Positions 45,565 through 53,517 of a DNA stretch of 64,000 bases are shown in pieces. Made by a program: the position numbers and the translations under genes. Position 1 is the stretch's first letter. The number at the start of each line of letters is the position of its first letter. The notes below the pieces were generated by a model. The model was not told where the DNA came from. It searched no databases and saw only the letters and a list, made by a program, of their open reading frames with translations. This stretch comes from Saccharothrix luteola (GTDB lineage Bacteria; Actinomycetota; Actinomycetes; Mycobacteriales; Pseudonocardiaceae): the NCBI RefSeq assembly GCF_020859565.1, contig NZ_JAJHUO010000021.1, positions 62,001 to 126,000 of the forward strand. The letters run 5' to 3'.

Positions 45565-45816
45565 ATGACTGCCTGGTTCGTCATCGCCGTTCCGATCGTG
45601 ATCATGTTCTTCGCGCTCTTCATGGAGCGCGTTGAAGCTCGTCTGCGGCACGTCGCCGTGCAGGAGGACGAGGTCGAGGAGTTCCTGGAGTCGGCGCGCC
45701 CCGACGAGGTCAGGGCGCTCTACGGGCACGGCATCGGCCGCGCGCTGGAGCTGTTCCGGCTGCGCAGGCTGGGCGGTCGTGCCAGGAACCTGCGTCAGCG
45801 GCGCACCCGCCGCTAA
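45565..45816 (+). CDS. Small membrane protein (Rv3675 type)
   Basis: 83 residues from the ATG at 45565 with GGAG seven bases upstream. One N-terminal helix (AWFVIAVPIVIMFFALFME) is followed by an acidic helical stretch VAVQEDEVEEFLESARPDEVRAL and a basic tail RLRRLGGRARNLRQRRTRR. It sits between nth and crp as does Rv3675. Function unknown. A hairpin follows. Confidence 0.7.
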   Translation: MTAWFVIAVPIVIMFFALFMERVEARLRHVAVQEDEVEEFLESARPDEVRALYGHGIGRALELFRLRRLGGRARNLRQRRTRR

Positions 45817-45832
45817 GCGGGAAGGACCGGCG

Positions 45833-45862
45833 AGGCCCACGGGGTCAACCCCCCGCGGGCCT
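45833..45862 (+). terminator. Hairpin after the small membrane protein gene
   Basis: AGGCCC-A-CGGGG pairs with CCCCG-C-GGGCCT around a short loop, followed by TATC. Confidence 0.65.
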
Positions 45863-46015
45863 TATCGGGCTGTCCGGGCTGCGATAGGGCGGCGCGCCGA
45901 AAGGCGATCCCGACCACAGCCCTTAGACTGCACTCAGTGATCGGCGGCAGGCGCTGATCCGCCAGAAGGCGGAACGCGCTCAACCATGCCGCCGCGTCTC
46001 GACAGGAGGGACGAG

Positions 46016-46690
46016 GTGGACGAGACCCTGGCCCGCGCGGGCATTTTCCAGGGGGTTGAACAGGCCGCAGCGGAGGCGCTGGCGCAGACGCTGGAGTCTG
46101 TTGAATTCCCGCGTGGCCACGTGATCTTCGCGGAAGGCGAGCCGGGAGACCGGCTCTACATCATCCAGTCCGGCAAGGTGAAGATCGGCCGCAAGTCGCC
46201 GGACGGCCGGGAGAACCTCTTGGGGATCTTCGGACCGTCCGACATGTTCGGCGAGCTGTCGATCTTCGACCCCGGTCCGCGCACGTCCACCGCGACCACG
46301 GTGACCGAAGTGCGCGCGGTCAGCATGGACCGCCCAGCGCTGCGGCAGTGGATCACCAACCGGCCGGAGATCGCCGAGCAGTTGCTGAGGGCCCTGGCCC
46401 GCAGGCTGCGCCGGACGAACTCCATGCTGGCCGACCTGATCTTCACCGACGTGCCCGGCCGGGTGGCCAAGGCGTTGCTGCAGCTCGCGCAGCGCTTCGG
46501 CAGCCAGGAGGCCGGCCTGCTGCGGGTCACGCACGACCTGACGCAGGAGGAGATCGCCCAGTTCGTGGGCGCCTCGCGCGAGACGGTGAACAAGGCCCTG
46601 GCCGACTTCGCCCACCGCGGTTGGCTGCGGCTGGAAGGCAAGAGCGTGCTGATCCTGGACCCGGAGCGCCTGGCCCGCCGCGCCCGCTGA
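46016..46690 (+). CDS. crp: CRP/FNR-family cAMP-responsive regulator
   Basis: 224 residues, the length of mycobacterial CRP (Rv3676). VDETLARAGIFQGVEQ starts the protein; the cyclic-nucleotide domain shows GDRLYIIQSGKVKIGR and the phosphate-binding cassette FGELSIFDPGPRTSTATT; the C-helix RALARRLRRTNSMLADLIF and the winged helix DLTQEEIAQFVGASRETVNKALADFAHRGW follow. The GTG at 46016 with AGGAGG six bases upstream is clearly the start, shorter than the ATG at 45986. Likely regulates carbon and energy genes, perhaps acs in this window. Confidence 0.96.
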   Translation: MDETLARAGIFQGVEQAAAEALAQTLESVEFPRGHVIFAEGEPGDRLYIIQSGKVKIGRKSPDGRENLLGIFGPSDMFGELSIFDPGPRTSTATTVTEVRAVSMDRPALRQWITNRPEIAEQLLRALARRLRRTNSMLADLIFTDVPGRVAKALLQLAQRFGSQEAGLLRVTHDLTQEEIAQFVGASRETVNKALADFAHRGWLRLEGKSVLILDPERLARRAR

Positions 46691-46705
46691 CAGCACCGGA
46701 GGAAC

Positions 46706-46749
46706 AACAAGACCGGGCGCCGCCCCCGACGCGGCGCACCGGTCTTGTT
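46706..46749 (+). terminator. Terminator after crp
   Basis: AACAAGACCGG-GCGCCGC pairs with GCGGCGC-A-CCGGTCTTGTT, 15 bases after the crp stop. The remaining 46750-47100 shows no gene or clear signal. Confidence 0.85.
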
Positions 46750-47101
46750 GCCGCACGGCCCATCCCCCGACAGACCGCGCCTTCCACACCTCCGGCACCC
46801 GCAGGCCCCGACCCTCGTGGCGCCGGAAGGAGGCTTGGTTACCCGCTGCTACCGCGCTTGAAACGGCGCGACAGCGGCTGGGTGGTGATTTGGTGGTGGC
46901 TGCTTCCACGATCGCACGCCACCTCCCCCGCAACTCAAGCCCGTTCACCCTCAAGGACCCTCTGTTCAGCGGTTTCTCCGGGTGGTTTCACCCGGTCATC
47001 CCATTGTTGTAATCGAACTGCAATCCACTCCCAGCCGATGGACGGTTCAAGACCATCCGGCGCACCCGCGGTGACCAGGTGATGGATCACACCGCGCAAT
47101 G

Positions 47102-47138
47102 ACTGGTACGGGCGTACCAGTGTCGGGCATACTGGTAC
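47102..47138 (+). promoter_or_regulatory. Operator-like palindrome plus third half-site at the MFS gene start
   Basis: ACTGGTAC-N4-GTACCAGT (47102-47121) is a perfect inverted repeat, and ACTGGTAC recurs at 47131-47138, overlapping the -10-like CATACT (47128-47133) immediately before the ATG at 47141. The layout is that of a repressor site covering the promoter; no regulator gene adjoins it. Confidence 0.6.
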
Positions 47139-47140
47139 GC

Positions 47141-48376
47141 ATGTCCCACTCTGCCCGCCTCTCCGACTACCGAGCCGCCCTCACCACCCCCGGCATGCGC
47201 GGCCCCGTGGTCGCGTCCCTGCTCGCCCGCCTGCCGATCGCGATGGTCGGTCTGTCGCTGCTGCTCTACGTGCAGCGCGAGACCGGCTCGTTCGCGGCGG
47301 CCGGTCTGGTGTCGGCGTCGTCGTTGGTGGGTGTCGCGGTCGGGTCGATCGTGCAGGGCAGGTTGATGGACCGGCACGGGCCGACCCGCCCGTTGCTCGC
47401 CGCGGTGTCGCTGTTCGCGGTGTTCGTGGCGTTGGCGATCGGCGCGGTCGAGGCCGGCGCCACGTTGGCCGTGCTGGTGCCGGTGGCGTTCCTGGTCGGG
47501 ATCACCGAGCCGATGGTCGGGTCCGCGTCCCGCGCCCTCTGGTCGCAGGTGCTGCCCGCCGGGCCCACGCGGCTCGCCGGGTACGCCTACGAGGCGATCA
47601 GCATGGAGGTCTTCTTCATCCTCGGTCCCGGTCTGGCCGGACTGCTGGTCACGGCGCCGTGGGCAGGGACCGGCGTGGTGATCGGCGCGGCGTCGATGGT
47701 GGTCGGCGCTTTGTGGTTCGCGTTGAACCCCACGGTGCGCGGTGTCCGCCCGGAGCCCATGAGCCGGAACCTGCTCGGCGCGCTGGCGTCGCCCGGCATG
47801 CGCACGGTCGCGTTGGCGGCGTTGGGCTTCGGCGTGACGATCGGGTTCATCGAGGTGGCCGTGCCCGCCGCCGCGGCGCAGGCCGGTCACGTCGGCATGG
47901 GCGGGTTGCTGCTCAGCCTGTGGTCGGTGAGCTCGGTGCTGTTCGGCATCCTGTACTCGATGAAGCCGTTCCCGCGGGCGATGCACCTGCGGCTGCCCGT
48001 GCTGCTCGGCGGGTTCGCGGTGCTGTCGCTGCTGCTCGCCGTGCCGACGACGTTGATCGGCCTGGGTGCGGCGCTGTTCGTGGTCGGCACCCTGATCACG
48101 CCGCAGGCCACCACCCACTCGGCCGCGATCGAGCAGGTCGCGCCCGCCGGGACGGCCACCGAGGCGTTCGGCTGGGTGGTGACGGCGGTGACGGTCGGGT
48201 TGGCGATCGGCCAGTCGGCGAGCGGTCAGCTGGTCGAGGTCTACGGCACCGGCGTGGCGTTCGTCGCGGCGGCGGGCGCCGGTCTGGTGATCGCGGCCCT
48301 GGTGTGGATCTTCCGCGGCACGGTGGCGGCCGGCGTGCCGCTGCGCCAGGACGAACTGGCCCTGGTCTCGCGCTGA
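47141..48376 (+). CDS. MFS transporter
   Basis: 411 residues, about twelve helices. GRLMDRHGPTRPLL is the loop 2-3 motif of the major facilitator superfamily; ITEPMVGSASRALWSQVLP and LYSMKPFPRAMHLR are typical of the actinobacterial efflux-like subgroup. Substrate unknown. CATACT seven bases before the ATG and absence of a ribosome site suggest leaderless expression under the adjacent palindrome. An export role is a guess. Confidence 0.85.
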   Translation: MSHSARLSDYRAALTTPGMRGPVVASLLARLPIAMVGLSLLLYVQRETGSFAAAGLVSASSLVGVAVGSIVQGRLMDRHGPTRPLLAAVSLFAVFVALAIGAVEAGATLAVLVPVAFLVGITEPMVGSASRALWSQVLPAGPTRLAGYAYEAISMEVFFILGPGLAGLLVTAPWAGTGVVIGAASMVVGALWFALNPTVRGVRPEPMSRNLLGALASPGMRTVALAALGFGVTIGFIEVAVPAAAAQAGHVGMGGLLLSLWSVSSVLFGILYSMKPFPRAMHLRLPVLLGGFAVLSLLLAVPTTLIGLGAALFVVGTLITPQATTHSAAIEQVAPAGTATEAFGWVVTAVTVGLAIGQSASGQLVEVYGTGVAFVAAAGAGLVIAALVWIFRGTVAAGVPLRQDELALVSR

Positions 48377-48424
48377 CGTCGTCGGGCCCCGGAATTGTCG
48401 GTGGTCGGGTCTAGCTTCACCGGC

Positions 48425-49531
48425 ATGGACCTGACCGCCACCACCGCCGACCTCGCCGCCGCCGCTGCCGACGTCGCCCGCCTCCTGCCGACCAGGGTCT
48501 ACGACCCGGTGCTGGCCGGTCTGGTGCTGCGCGCGTCCGGCGGCGGCGTCGAGCTGGCGGGCAGCGACCGCGAGCACGCCGTCCGCCTGACCCGTGCCGC
48601 CACCGTGCACACCGACGGCGCCGTGGTCGTCCCGGCCCGTCCCCTGGCCGAGACCCTCCGCGGCCTCGAAGACCCTCAGGTCAGACTGGTCGTCGAGGGA
48701 TCACGGCTGGCCGTGCGCACCTCGACGGCCCGCTTCGCCCTGCCGCTGCTGGACCTCGCGTCCCACCCGGGCATCCCCCCGCTGCCGCCGGCCGCAGGCA
48801 CCATCCCGGCGGTCACCCTGACCGCCGCCCTGACCCCGGTGTCGTCGGCCGCGTCGAAGGACGACGCCCTCCCGATGTTCACCGGGGTGCGGATGCACAG
48901 CGCGCCGAGCGGTCGGCTGGAACTGATCGCGACCGACCGCTATCGCATGGCGTTCGCTTCGCTACCGTGGGCGCCGACGGGTGAGCTGGACGTGCTGGCG
49001 CCGGCGGTGGTGCTGGCCGAGGCGTCGAGGCAGCCGGACCGCGCGGCGGAGGTGACGGTGCACGCCGACGCGGACCGCATCGCCTTGTCGTGGGCGGGCG
49101 GGAGCGTGAGCACGGCGCTGCTGGCGGCCCCGTTCCCCGACGATCGAGTGCGGAAGCTGTTGGAGGCGGTCATCGACAGCACGGTGTTGGTGGAGGCCGA
49201 CGTGCTGGCCGGCGCGGTGCGACGTGCCGTGCCGTACGCCGGGCCGCATGGTTCGGTCACCATCCAGGTGGACGACGGTGAGCTGCGCGTGCGCGGCAGC
49301 GACCCGCAGAGCGGCGAGTCCGAGGAGTCGATCAAGGCCACCATCGACGGCAACCGCGTGACCAAGACCTTCCAGGCCAAGTACCTGGCCGATGCGCTGC
49401 GCGCCTTCAGCGGCCGCCGAGTCGAACTACGAATCCAAGACGGCCTGCGCTCCACCGTCCTGACGAGCCAGGCAGGGCCGGACGGAGTGGAACTGACCTA
49501 CCTGGTCGTCCCCCTCCGAACCGTCTCCTAG
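48425..49531 (+). CDS. DnaN-like sliding clamp paralogue
   Basis: 368 residues. The three-domain beta-clamp plan is visible: domain I to about residue 110, domain II with SSAASKDDALPMFTGVRMH, IATDRYRMAFASLPW, and domain III ending ELTYLVVPLRTVS, against LMPxR in the replicative DnaN. It is shorter at the N-terminus (LLPTRVYDPVLAGLVLRASGG matches the usual SRPxxPVLxGL) and lies far from dnaA. The replicative dnaN is normally beside dnaA, so this is probably an accessory clamp. TAGCTT seven bases before the ATG. Partner unknown. Confidence 0.85.
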   Translation: MDLTATTADLAAAAADVARLLPTRVYDPVLAGLVLRASGGGVELAGSDREHAVRLTRAATVHTDGAVVVPARPLAETLRGLEDPQVRLVVEGSRLAVRTSTARFALPLLDLASHPGIPPLPPAAGTIPAVTLTAALTPVSSAASKDDALPMFTGVRMHSAPSGRLELIATDRYRMAFASLPWAPTGELDVLAPAVVLAEASRQPDRAAEVTVHADADRIALSWAGGSVSTALLAAPFPDDRVRKLLEAVIDSTVLVEADVLAGAVRRAVPYAGPHGSVTIQVDDGELRVRGSDPQSGESEESIKATIDGNRVTKTFQAKYLADALRAFSGRRVELRIQDGLRSTVLTSQAGPDGVELTYLVVPLRTVS

Positions 49532-49542
49532 CCCACCGCCAA

Positions 49543-49625
49543 ACACGATCGAGTGATCATCGCCGAAAAGTGTACGGGAACACCGTTACCGCACCTCGGT
49601 TGAAAACCAGCGGAACGCCTCGACC
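49543..49625 (+). repeat. Dispersed intergenic repeat, copy A
   Basis: About 83 bases starting ACACGATCGAGTGATCATCG and containing GTTACCGCACCTCGGTTGAA recur in inverted orientation at 63361-63441 with near 88% similarity by eye. Copy A starts 12 bases after the clamp gene. Both copies run into a CCACC-rich low-complexity tail (here to about 49740). Confidence 0.85.
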
Positions 49626-49764
49626 ACCCCCGACCCACTACCCCCCATCACCCGGGAGCCACCCCACCGCCACCGGCCGCCAGCGCCACCCGCCGCCATC
49701 GCCATGCGCCACACGACCGCCAACGCCACACGACCGCCCTGCCTGACCACGCGGGCTGAGCCGC

Positions 49765-50268
49765 CTACGTCGCCGCAGCGCCCCAGACCCACATGGCGTC
49801 CAGGACCCCACGCAGCGCGTGCCCACGGGACGTGAGCGAGTACCGCACCCGGCTGGGCCATCCCGGCTCACGCACCCGCACCACGACGCCGCACGCGACG
49901 AGCTGCCCGAGCCGGTCGCTGAGCACCTTGTCCGACAACGCCGGCAGCGCGGCGGCCAAGTCTCCGAACGTCCGCTCGCCCGCGAACAGCTCCCGCACCA
50001 CCAACGTCGTCCACCGACCGCGCAACGCCCGCAACGTCACCTACACCGGGCAGTCGGGCACCGGGTGATCGACCTCGCCGTGCGGGTCGCCCACCCAGGC
50101 GCTGGTCGGGGCAGCGGCCCCGGTGATGGCGGGGCGGTAGGTGATCGCGTCAGCGGCAGGGTCGGCGGCGGCACGGTCGGCGATGGTGTGCGTGACTGCG
50201 GCCGCGGGTTCGGAGATGGTTGCGGTGGCCTCGGAGCGCGGCCTGGTACTCACCGTTTGGTTGGTCAC
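49765..50268 (-). pseudogene. HxlR-family regulator interrupted by an in-frame TAG
   Basis: From the GTG at 50268, which has a strong GGAGGACG ribosome site, the frame runs to ...VPDCPV and then TAG at 50043-50041, and continues VTLRALRGRWTTLVVRELFAG...SDKVLSDRLGQLVACGVVVR in the same frame. The HxlR consensus CPV-xxx-L-xx-L-x-GRW is intact across the stop, which replaces one residue. The downstream part could restart at the GTG directly after the stop (91 residues, complete winged helix). Divergent from the SnoaL-like gene by 25 bases, the typical HxlR/target layout. The N-terminal 70 residues before CPV are longer than usual. Confidence 0.8.
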
Positions 50269-50293
50269 GCGCCGTCCTCCTAGCGTCACCCGA

Positions 50294-50608
50294 ATGATCG
50301 CTCGTACTCCTGAAGAGTTGCCCCCGCTGTTCGCCCAGGCCTTCAACGCCGGCGACCCCAGCGAGCTCTACGAGGCCGGCGCACAGCCCGCCGAGCTCGC
50401 CGAACACCTCGCTCTCACCCAAAAGATGACCATCGTCACCCGAAAGGTGATCACGAGGAACGACCTGGCCCTGCTCATCGTCGACTGGCGCATCGGCGAC
50501 GTCACCGGCACAGCGACCGACATCACCGGCACGGCCACCGACGTCGCCCGCCGCGGCCCCGACGGGGCCTGGCGCTACGCGATCGACAACCCGTCAGGCA
50601 TCGCGTAG
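50294..50608 (+). CDS. SnoaL/DUF4440-like small protein, internally shortened
   Basis: 104 residues. RTPEELPPLFAQAFNAGD and LTQKMTIVTRKVITRNDLALLIVDWRI and DVARRGPDGAWRYAIDNPSG match the NTF2-like DUF4440 proteins, but the usual segment between the first helix and the LTQ strand (acidic, about twenty residues with YEPGA...PQPGQ) is shortened to ELYEAGAQPAEL. The fold may therefore be incomplete. TAGCGT seven bases before the ATG. Probably the target of the divergent HxlR-type gene. Overlaps the convergent hydrolase end by 15 bases. Confidence 0.7.
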   Translation: MIARTPEELPPLFAQAFNAGDPSELYEAGAQPAELAEHLALTQKMTIVTRKVITRNDLALLIVDWRIGDVTGTATDITGTATDVARRGPDGAWRYAIDNPSGIA

Positions 50609-51367
50609 GTACTCCAACTGCGCCCGCACCGACCACTCCGCCGCCGGCCACAGCGAACGATCGACATCCGCGTACACCACCTCCACCACCTCACGCGCCG
50701 TCGGAGCACCCCCCAACGCCTCCACCGCCGCCCGAACCTGCGCCAACCGCTGCTCCCGGTGCACCAAGTACCCACCAGCGGCAGCCACGACGTCCGGCAG
50801 CTCCGGCCCGTGCCCCGGCAACCCGATCGTGCCCACCGGAAGCGTGGTCAACAGCCGCAGCGACTCCAGGTAGTCACCGAGTCGCCCATCCGGATGGGCG
50901 ACCACCGTCGTCCCCCGACCCAGCACCGTGTCCCCCGTCAACACCGCGTCGGCCAACAGGAAGCACACCGAATCGGCCGTGTGCCCCGGCGTCGGCAACA
51001 CCCGGATCGACAACCCGGCCGCCGAGATCACGTCACCCTCCGCCAACCCCTCCCCACCCAACCGGAACGCCGGATCCACGGACCGCACCGGCGCATCCAC
51101 CAGTCGCCCGAACGAACGTGCCCCATCCGAGTGGTCAGGGTGACCGTGCGTCAGCAGCACCACCTCCACCGGCGCTTCCAACGCGATCCGCCCCAGATGC
51201 ACGTCGTCCGCAGGCCCGGGATCAACCACCACGCACGACGCCGACCCGGGCGCGCGCAGCACCCAGGTGTTCGTCCCCTCCAACGTCATCACACCGGGGT
51301 TCTCCGCCAGCAGCACCGCCGCCGTGGGCGTGACCTGCCGCAACACCCCATAAGCCAACCCGCTCAC
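50594..51367 (-). CDS. Metallo-beta-lactamase-fold hydrolase (Rv3677c type)
   Basis: 257 residues. Metal ligands: THGHPDHSDGA (HxHxDH), PTPGHTADSVCF, LTGDTVLGRGTT and LPGHGPEL. The C-terminal winged helix AQVRAAVEALGGAPTAREVVEVVY is that of the LACTB2/glyoxalase II-like group, whose animal members act as RNases. Substrate here unknown. The GTG overlaps the stop of the upstream nudix gene. Confidence 0.9.
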   Translation of the reverse strand: MSGLAYGVLRQVTPTAAVLLAENPGVMTLEGTNTWVLRAPGSASCVVVDPGPADDVHLGRIALEAPVEVVLLTHGHPDHSDGARSFGRLVDAPVRSVDPAFRLGGEGLAEGDVISAAGLSIRVLPTPGHTADSVCFLLADAVLTGDTVLGRGTTVVAHPDGRLGDYLESLRLLTTLPVGTIGLPGHGPELPDVVAAAGGYLVHREQRLAQVRAAVEALGGAPTAREVVEVVYADVDRSLWPAAEWSVRAQLEYLRDA

Positions 51368-52167
51368 GGCACGACCACCCGGAACACCGACCCCTCCCGC
51401 ACCAGCTTCGGAATCACCTTCGACACCGTCCGGGGCGCGTCCACCACCGCCGCCACCGACCCCAACTCGTCCAACTCCGACAACGTCACCCAAGTGGGCG
51501 GCATCAACGCCCGCCGCCCGTCCTTCCACTCCGCCAACGCCTCCGCGGGCCGCTGCCAAGCCGCGTCCGAAGCCTCCGTGGTCACCCCGTCGGCACTCTG
51601 CCCCTCCGGCAGCACCGCCACGAAGAAGTACGTGTCATACCGCCGGGGCTCCTCCACCGGCGTCAACCAGTTCGCCCACGGCCGCAGCAGGTCCGCCCGC
51701 AGCACCAACCCCTCCGAAGCCAGGAACTGCGCCAACGACAACTCCCGCCCCACCAACGCCGCACGCGCCGCGGCGTAAGCGGCCGTGTCGGCCACCACCG
51801 ACGACGACGAAGGCCCGGCCAGCAGCACCCCGGACTCCTCGAACGTCTCCCGCACCGCCGCGCACACCAACGCCGTGGCCAACTCGACGGAACACCCGAA
51901 CCGCGAGGCCCACCACGACGGCGGCGGCCCGCTCCACGCCAAGGACGTGTCCGCGTCACGCCGGTCGACCCCACCACCGGGGAACACCGTCATCCCACCC
52001 GCGAACGCCATCCCGGCCACCCGCCGCAGCAGGAACGCCTCCAGCCCCGCCGCGCCATCACGCACCAGCACCACGGTCGCCGCGTCACGGGGCTCCACCG
52101 GGGGCCCGCTGAAGTCCGGGGGCACCGCGGAGGCCGGCAACACGAGTTCATCGGGGAGTTCGCGCAC
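51364..52167 (-). CDS. Nudix hydrolase, NUDT19-like
   Basis: 267 residues. An inserted-loop nudix domain: AATVVLVRDGAAGLEAFLLRR, FPGGGVDRRDAD, then after about fifty residues AAVRETFEESGVLL, the split nudix box typical of NUDT19-type CoA diphosphatases. The middle stretch MTVFPGG and late RYDTYFFVAVLP agree. Upstream partner of the beta-lactamase-fold gene in one transcription unit. Starts with GTG at 52167; 28 bases from the divergent gene. Confidence 0.88.
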   Translation of the reverse strand: MRELPDELVLPASAVPPDFSGPPVEPRDAATVVLVRDGAAGLEAFLLRRVAGMAFAGGMTVFPGGGVDRRDADTSLAWSGPPPSWWASRFGCSVELATALVCAAVRETFEESGVLLAGPSSSSVVADTAAYAAARAALVGRELSLAQFLASEGLVLRADLLRPWANWLTPVEEPRRYDTYFFVAVLPEGQSADGVTTEASDAAWQRPAEALAEWKDGRRALMPPTWVTLSELDELGSVAAVVDAPRTVSKVIPKLVREGSVFRVVVP

Positions 52168-52195
52168 GACCCGAGCCTACGAGGATCATCCGCAT

Positions 52196-52552
52196 GTGGA
52201 CACCACGCGCAAAGGCTGCCTCCTCAACGTCCTGCTGTTCGTCACGGGCGCGATCCTGGGCACGGCCCTGACGGCGACGGCCGCCGTGATCCTCTTCCTC
52301 CCCGGCAGCTCCACGACCAGCACGAACGAGGGCTCGCCGAACGTCTACGTCAAAGAGCGCTCGAGCCTGATCGGCGGCACGCACCACGAGGTCTGGCTCG
52401 GCCGGACACCCGACTACGGCCACGTCGTCGAGATCCCGAGCGGCTGGGACACCACGCCCGAGGTCGAACGCCGCCCGGACGGCGTCGAGCTGCGGTTCGA
52501 CCACGGCGGCCGGATCTTCGTCCCGCAATCGAGTTACGTCGGCGGCCGATGA
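52196..52552 (+). CDS. Membrane-anchored hypothetical protein
   Basis: 118 residues from a GTG at 52196 with GAGGAT upstream. A short cytoplasmic start (VDTTRKGC) leads into one transmembrane helix (LLNVLLFVTGAILGTALTATAAVILFL); the outer domain of about 75 residues is beta-rich (HEVWLGRTPDYGHVVEI, GVELRFDHGGRIFVP). No family recognised. Its stop overlaps the start of the oxidoreductase gene (ATGA), so the two are cotranslated. Confidence 0.65.
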   Translation: MDTTRKGCLLNVLLFVTGAILGTALTATAAVILFLPGSSTTSTNEGSPNVYVKERSSLIGGTHHEVWLGRTPDYGHVVEIPSGWDTTPEVERRPDGVELRFDHGGRIFVPQSSYVGGR

Positions 52553-53460
52553 AAGGCAGGATGGGCCAAGTGGACGAACAGCTGCGCGTAGGACTCGTCG
52601 GTGCCGGCCCGTGGGCGACCATGGTGCACGCGCCGGGCATCGCCGACCACCCGGGCACCCGCCTGACCACGATCTGGGCCCGTCGCGAAGAGGCGGCCAC
52701 CGAACTGGCCGCGGCTCACGACGCGGCCATCGCCAAGACACCCGACGAGCTCATCGCGGACGTGGACGCGGTGGCGTTCGCCGTTCCGCCGGGCGTCCAG
52801 GCCGAGATCGCGATCAAGGCCGCCGAGCAGGGCAAGCACCTCATCCTCGAGAAGCCGATCGCGGCCGGTCTCGCCGACGCCGAACGCCTCGCCGACGCCG
52901 TCAAGGCCAACGGCGTCGCGTCACTGGTGGTCCTCACCAAGCGCTACGCCCCCGAGACCCGCGAACAACTGGCCCAACTCGAGCAGCAAGGCGGCTGGGT
53001 GGGCGGCAGCGCGCGCTGGCTCACCGGAGCGCTCCTCGGCGGCCCGTTCTCGCACTCGCCGTGGCGGCACGAACGCGGCCCGCTGGACGACATCGGCCCG
53101 CACGCGTTCGACCTGCTCGACGCCACCCTGGGCACGATCACCGACGTCATCGCGGCCAACCGCTCCGAGCACGGCCTGTGGCAGATCGTGTTCCGGCACG
53201 AGGGCGGCGCGACCAGCGTGGCCACGATGACCATGACGTTGCCGCTCGACCCGGGCATCGCCGAGGTGATCGTCTACGGCGAGCACGGCCACCGCGTGCT
53301 GGCGGACCGCGGCACGACCGCGCAACAGGCCTTCACGAACCTGCTGGACGACTTCGTGGCCATGATCGACAGCGGCACCACCGAGCACCCGCTGGACGTC
53401 CGCCGCGGCCTGCACCTGCAGCGGATCATCGACCTGGCCCGGAGGAAGGCCGAAGCGTGA
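52549..53460 (+). CDS. Gfo/Idh/MocA-family oxidoreductase
   Basis: 303 residues. RVGLVGAGPWATMVHAPGI is the NAD(P)-binding GxGxxA region; AVAFAVPPGVQAEIAIKAAEQGKHLILEKPIA includes the conserved EKP lysine, and GPLDDIGPHAFDLLDATLG supplies the D-x-G-x-H metal/substrate motif. Substrate is probably a sugar or cyclitol. Start ATG at 52549 overlaps the previous stop; ATG at 52561 or GTG at 52570 (which has GGCAGGATGGG upstream) are alternatives. Confidence 0.88.
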   Translation: MKGRMGQVDEQLRVGLVGAGPWATMVHAPGIADHPGTRLTTIWARREEAATELAAAHDAAIAKTPDELIADVDAVAFAVPPGVQAEIAIKAAEQGKHLILEKPIAAGLADAERLADAVKANGVASLVVLTKRYAPETREQLAQLEQQGGWVGGSARWLTGALLGGPFSHSPWRHERGPLDDIGPHAFDLLDATLGTITDVIAANRSEHGLWQIVFRHEGGATSVATMTMTLPLDPGIAEVIVYGEHGHRVLADRGTTAQQAFTNLLDDFVAMIDSGTTEHPLDVRRGLHLQRIIDLARRKAEA

Positions 53461-53462
53461 AG

Positions 53463-53509
53463 CAGCTCGGCCCTGCCGCCCCCTCACCAGGGACGACAGG
53501 GCCGAGCTG
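53463..53509. terminator. Bidirectional terminator between convergent genes
   Basis: CAGCTCGGCCCTG (53463-53475) and CAGGGCCGAGCTG (53497-53509) form a perfect 13-bp stem between the oxidoreductase stop and the leftward hypothetical gene. Confidence 0.8.
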
Positions 53510-53517
53510 TGGCACCT

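Noticed and set aside
49586..49861. Leftward gene ending in STEVR over repeat copy A
   Set aside because: A similar frame ends STEVR at copy B, but this only reflects shared repeat DNA running into a low-complexity tail; it also overlaps the HxlR gene antisense.
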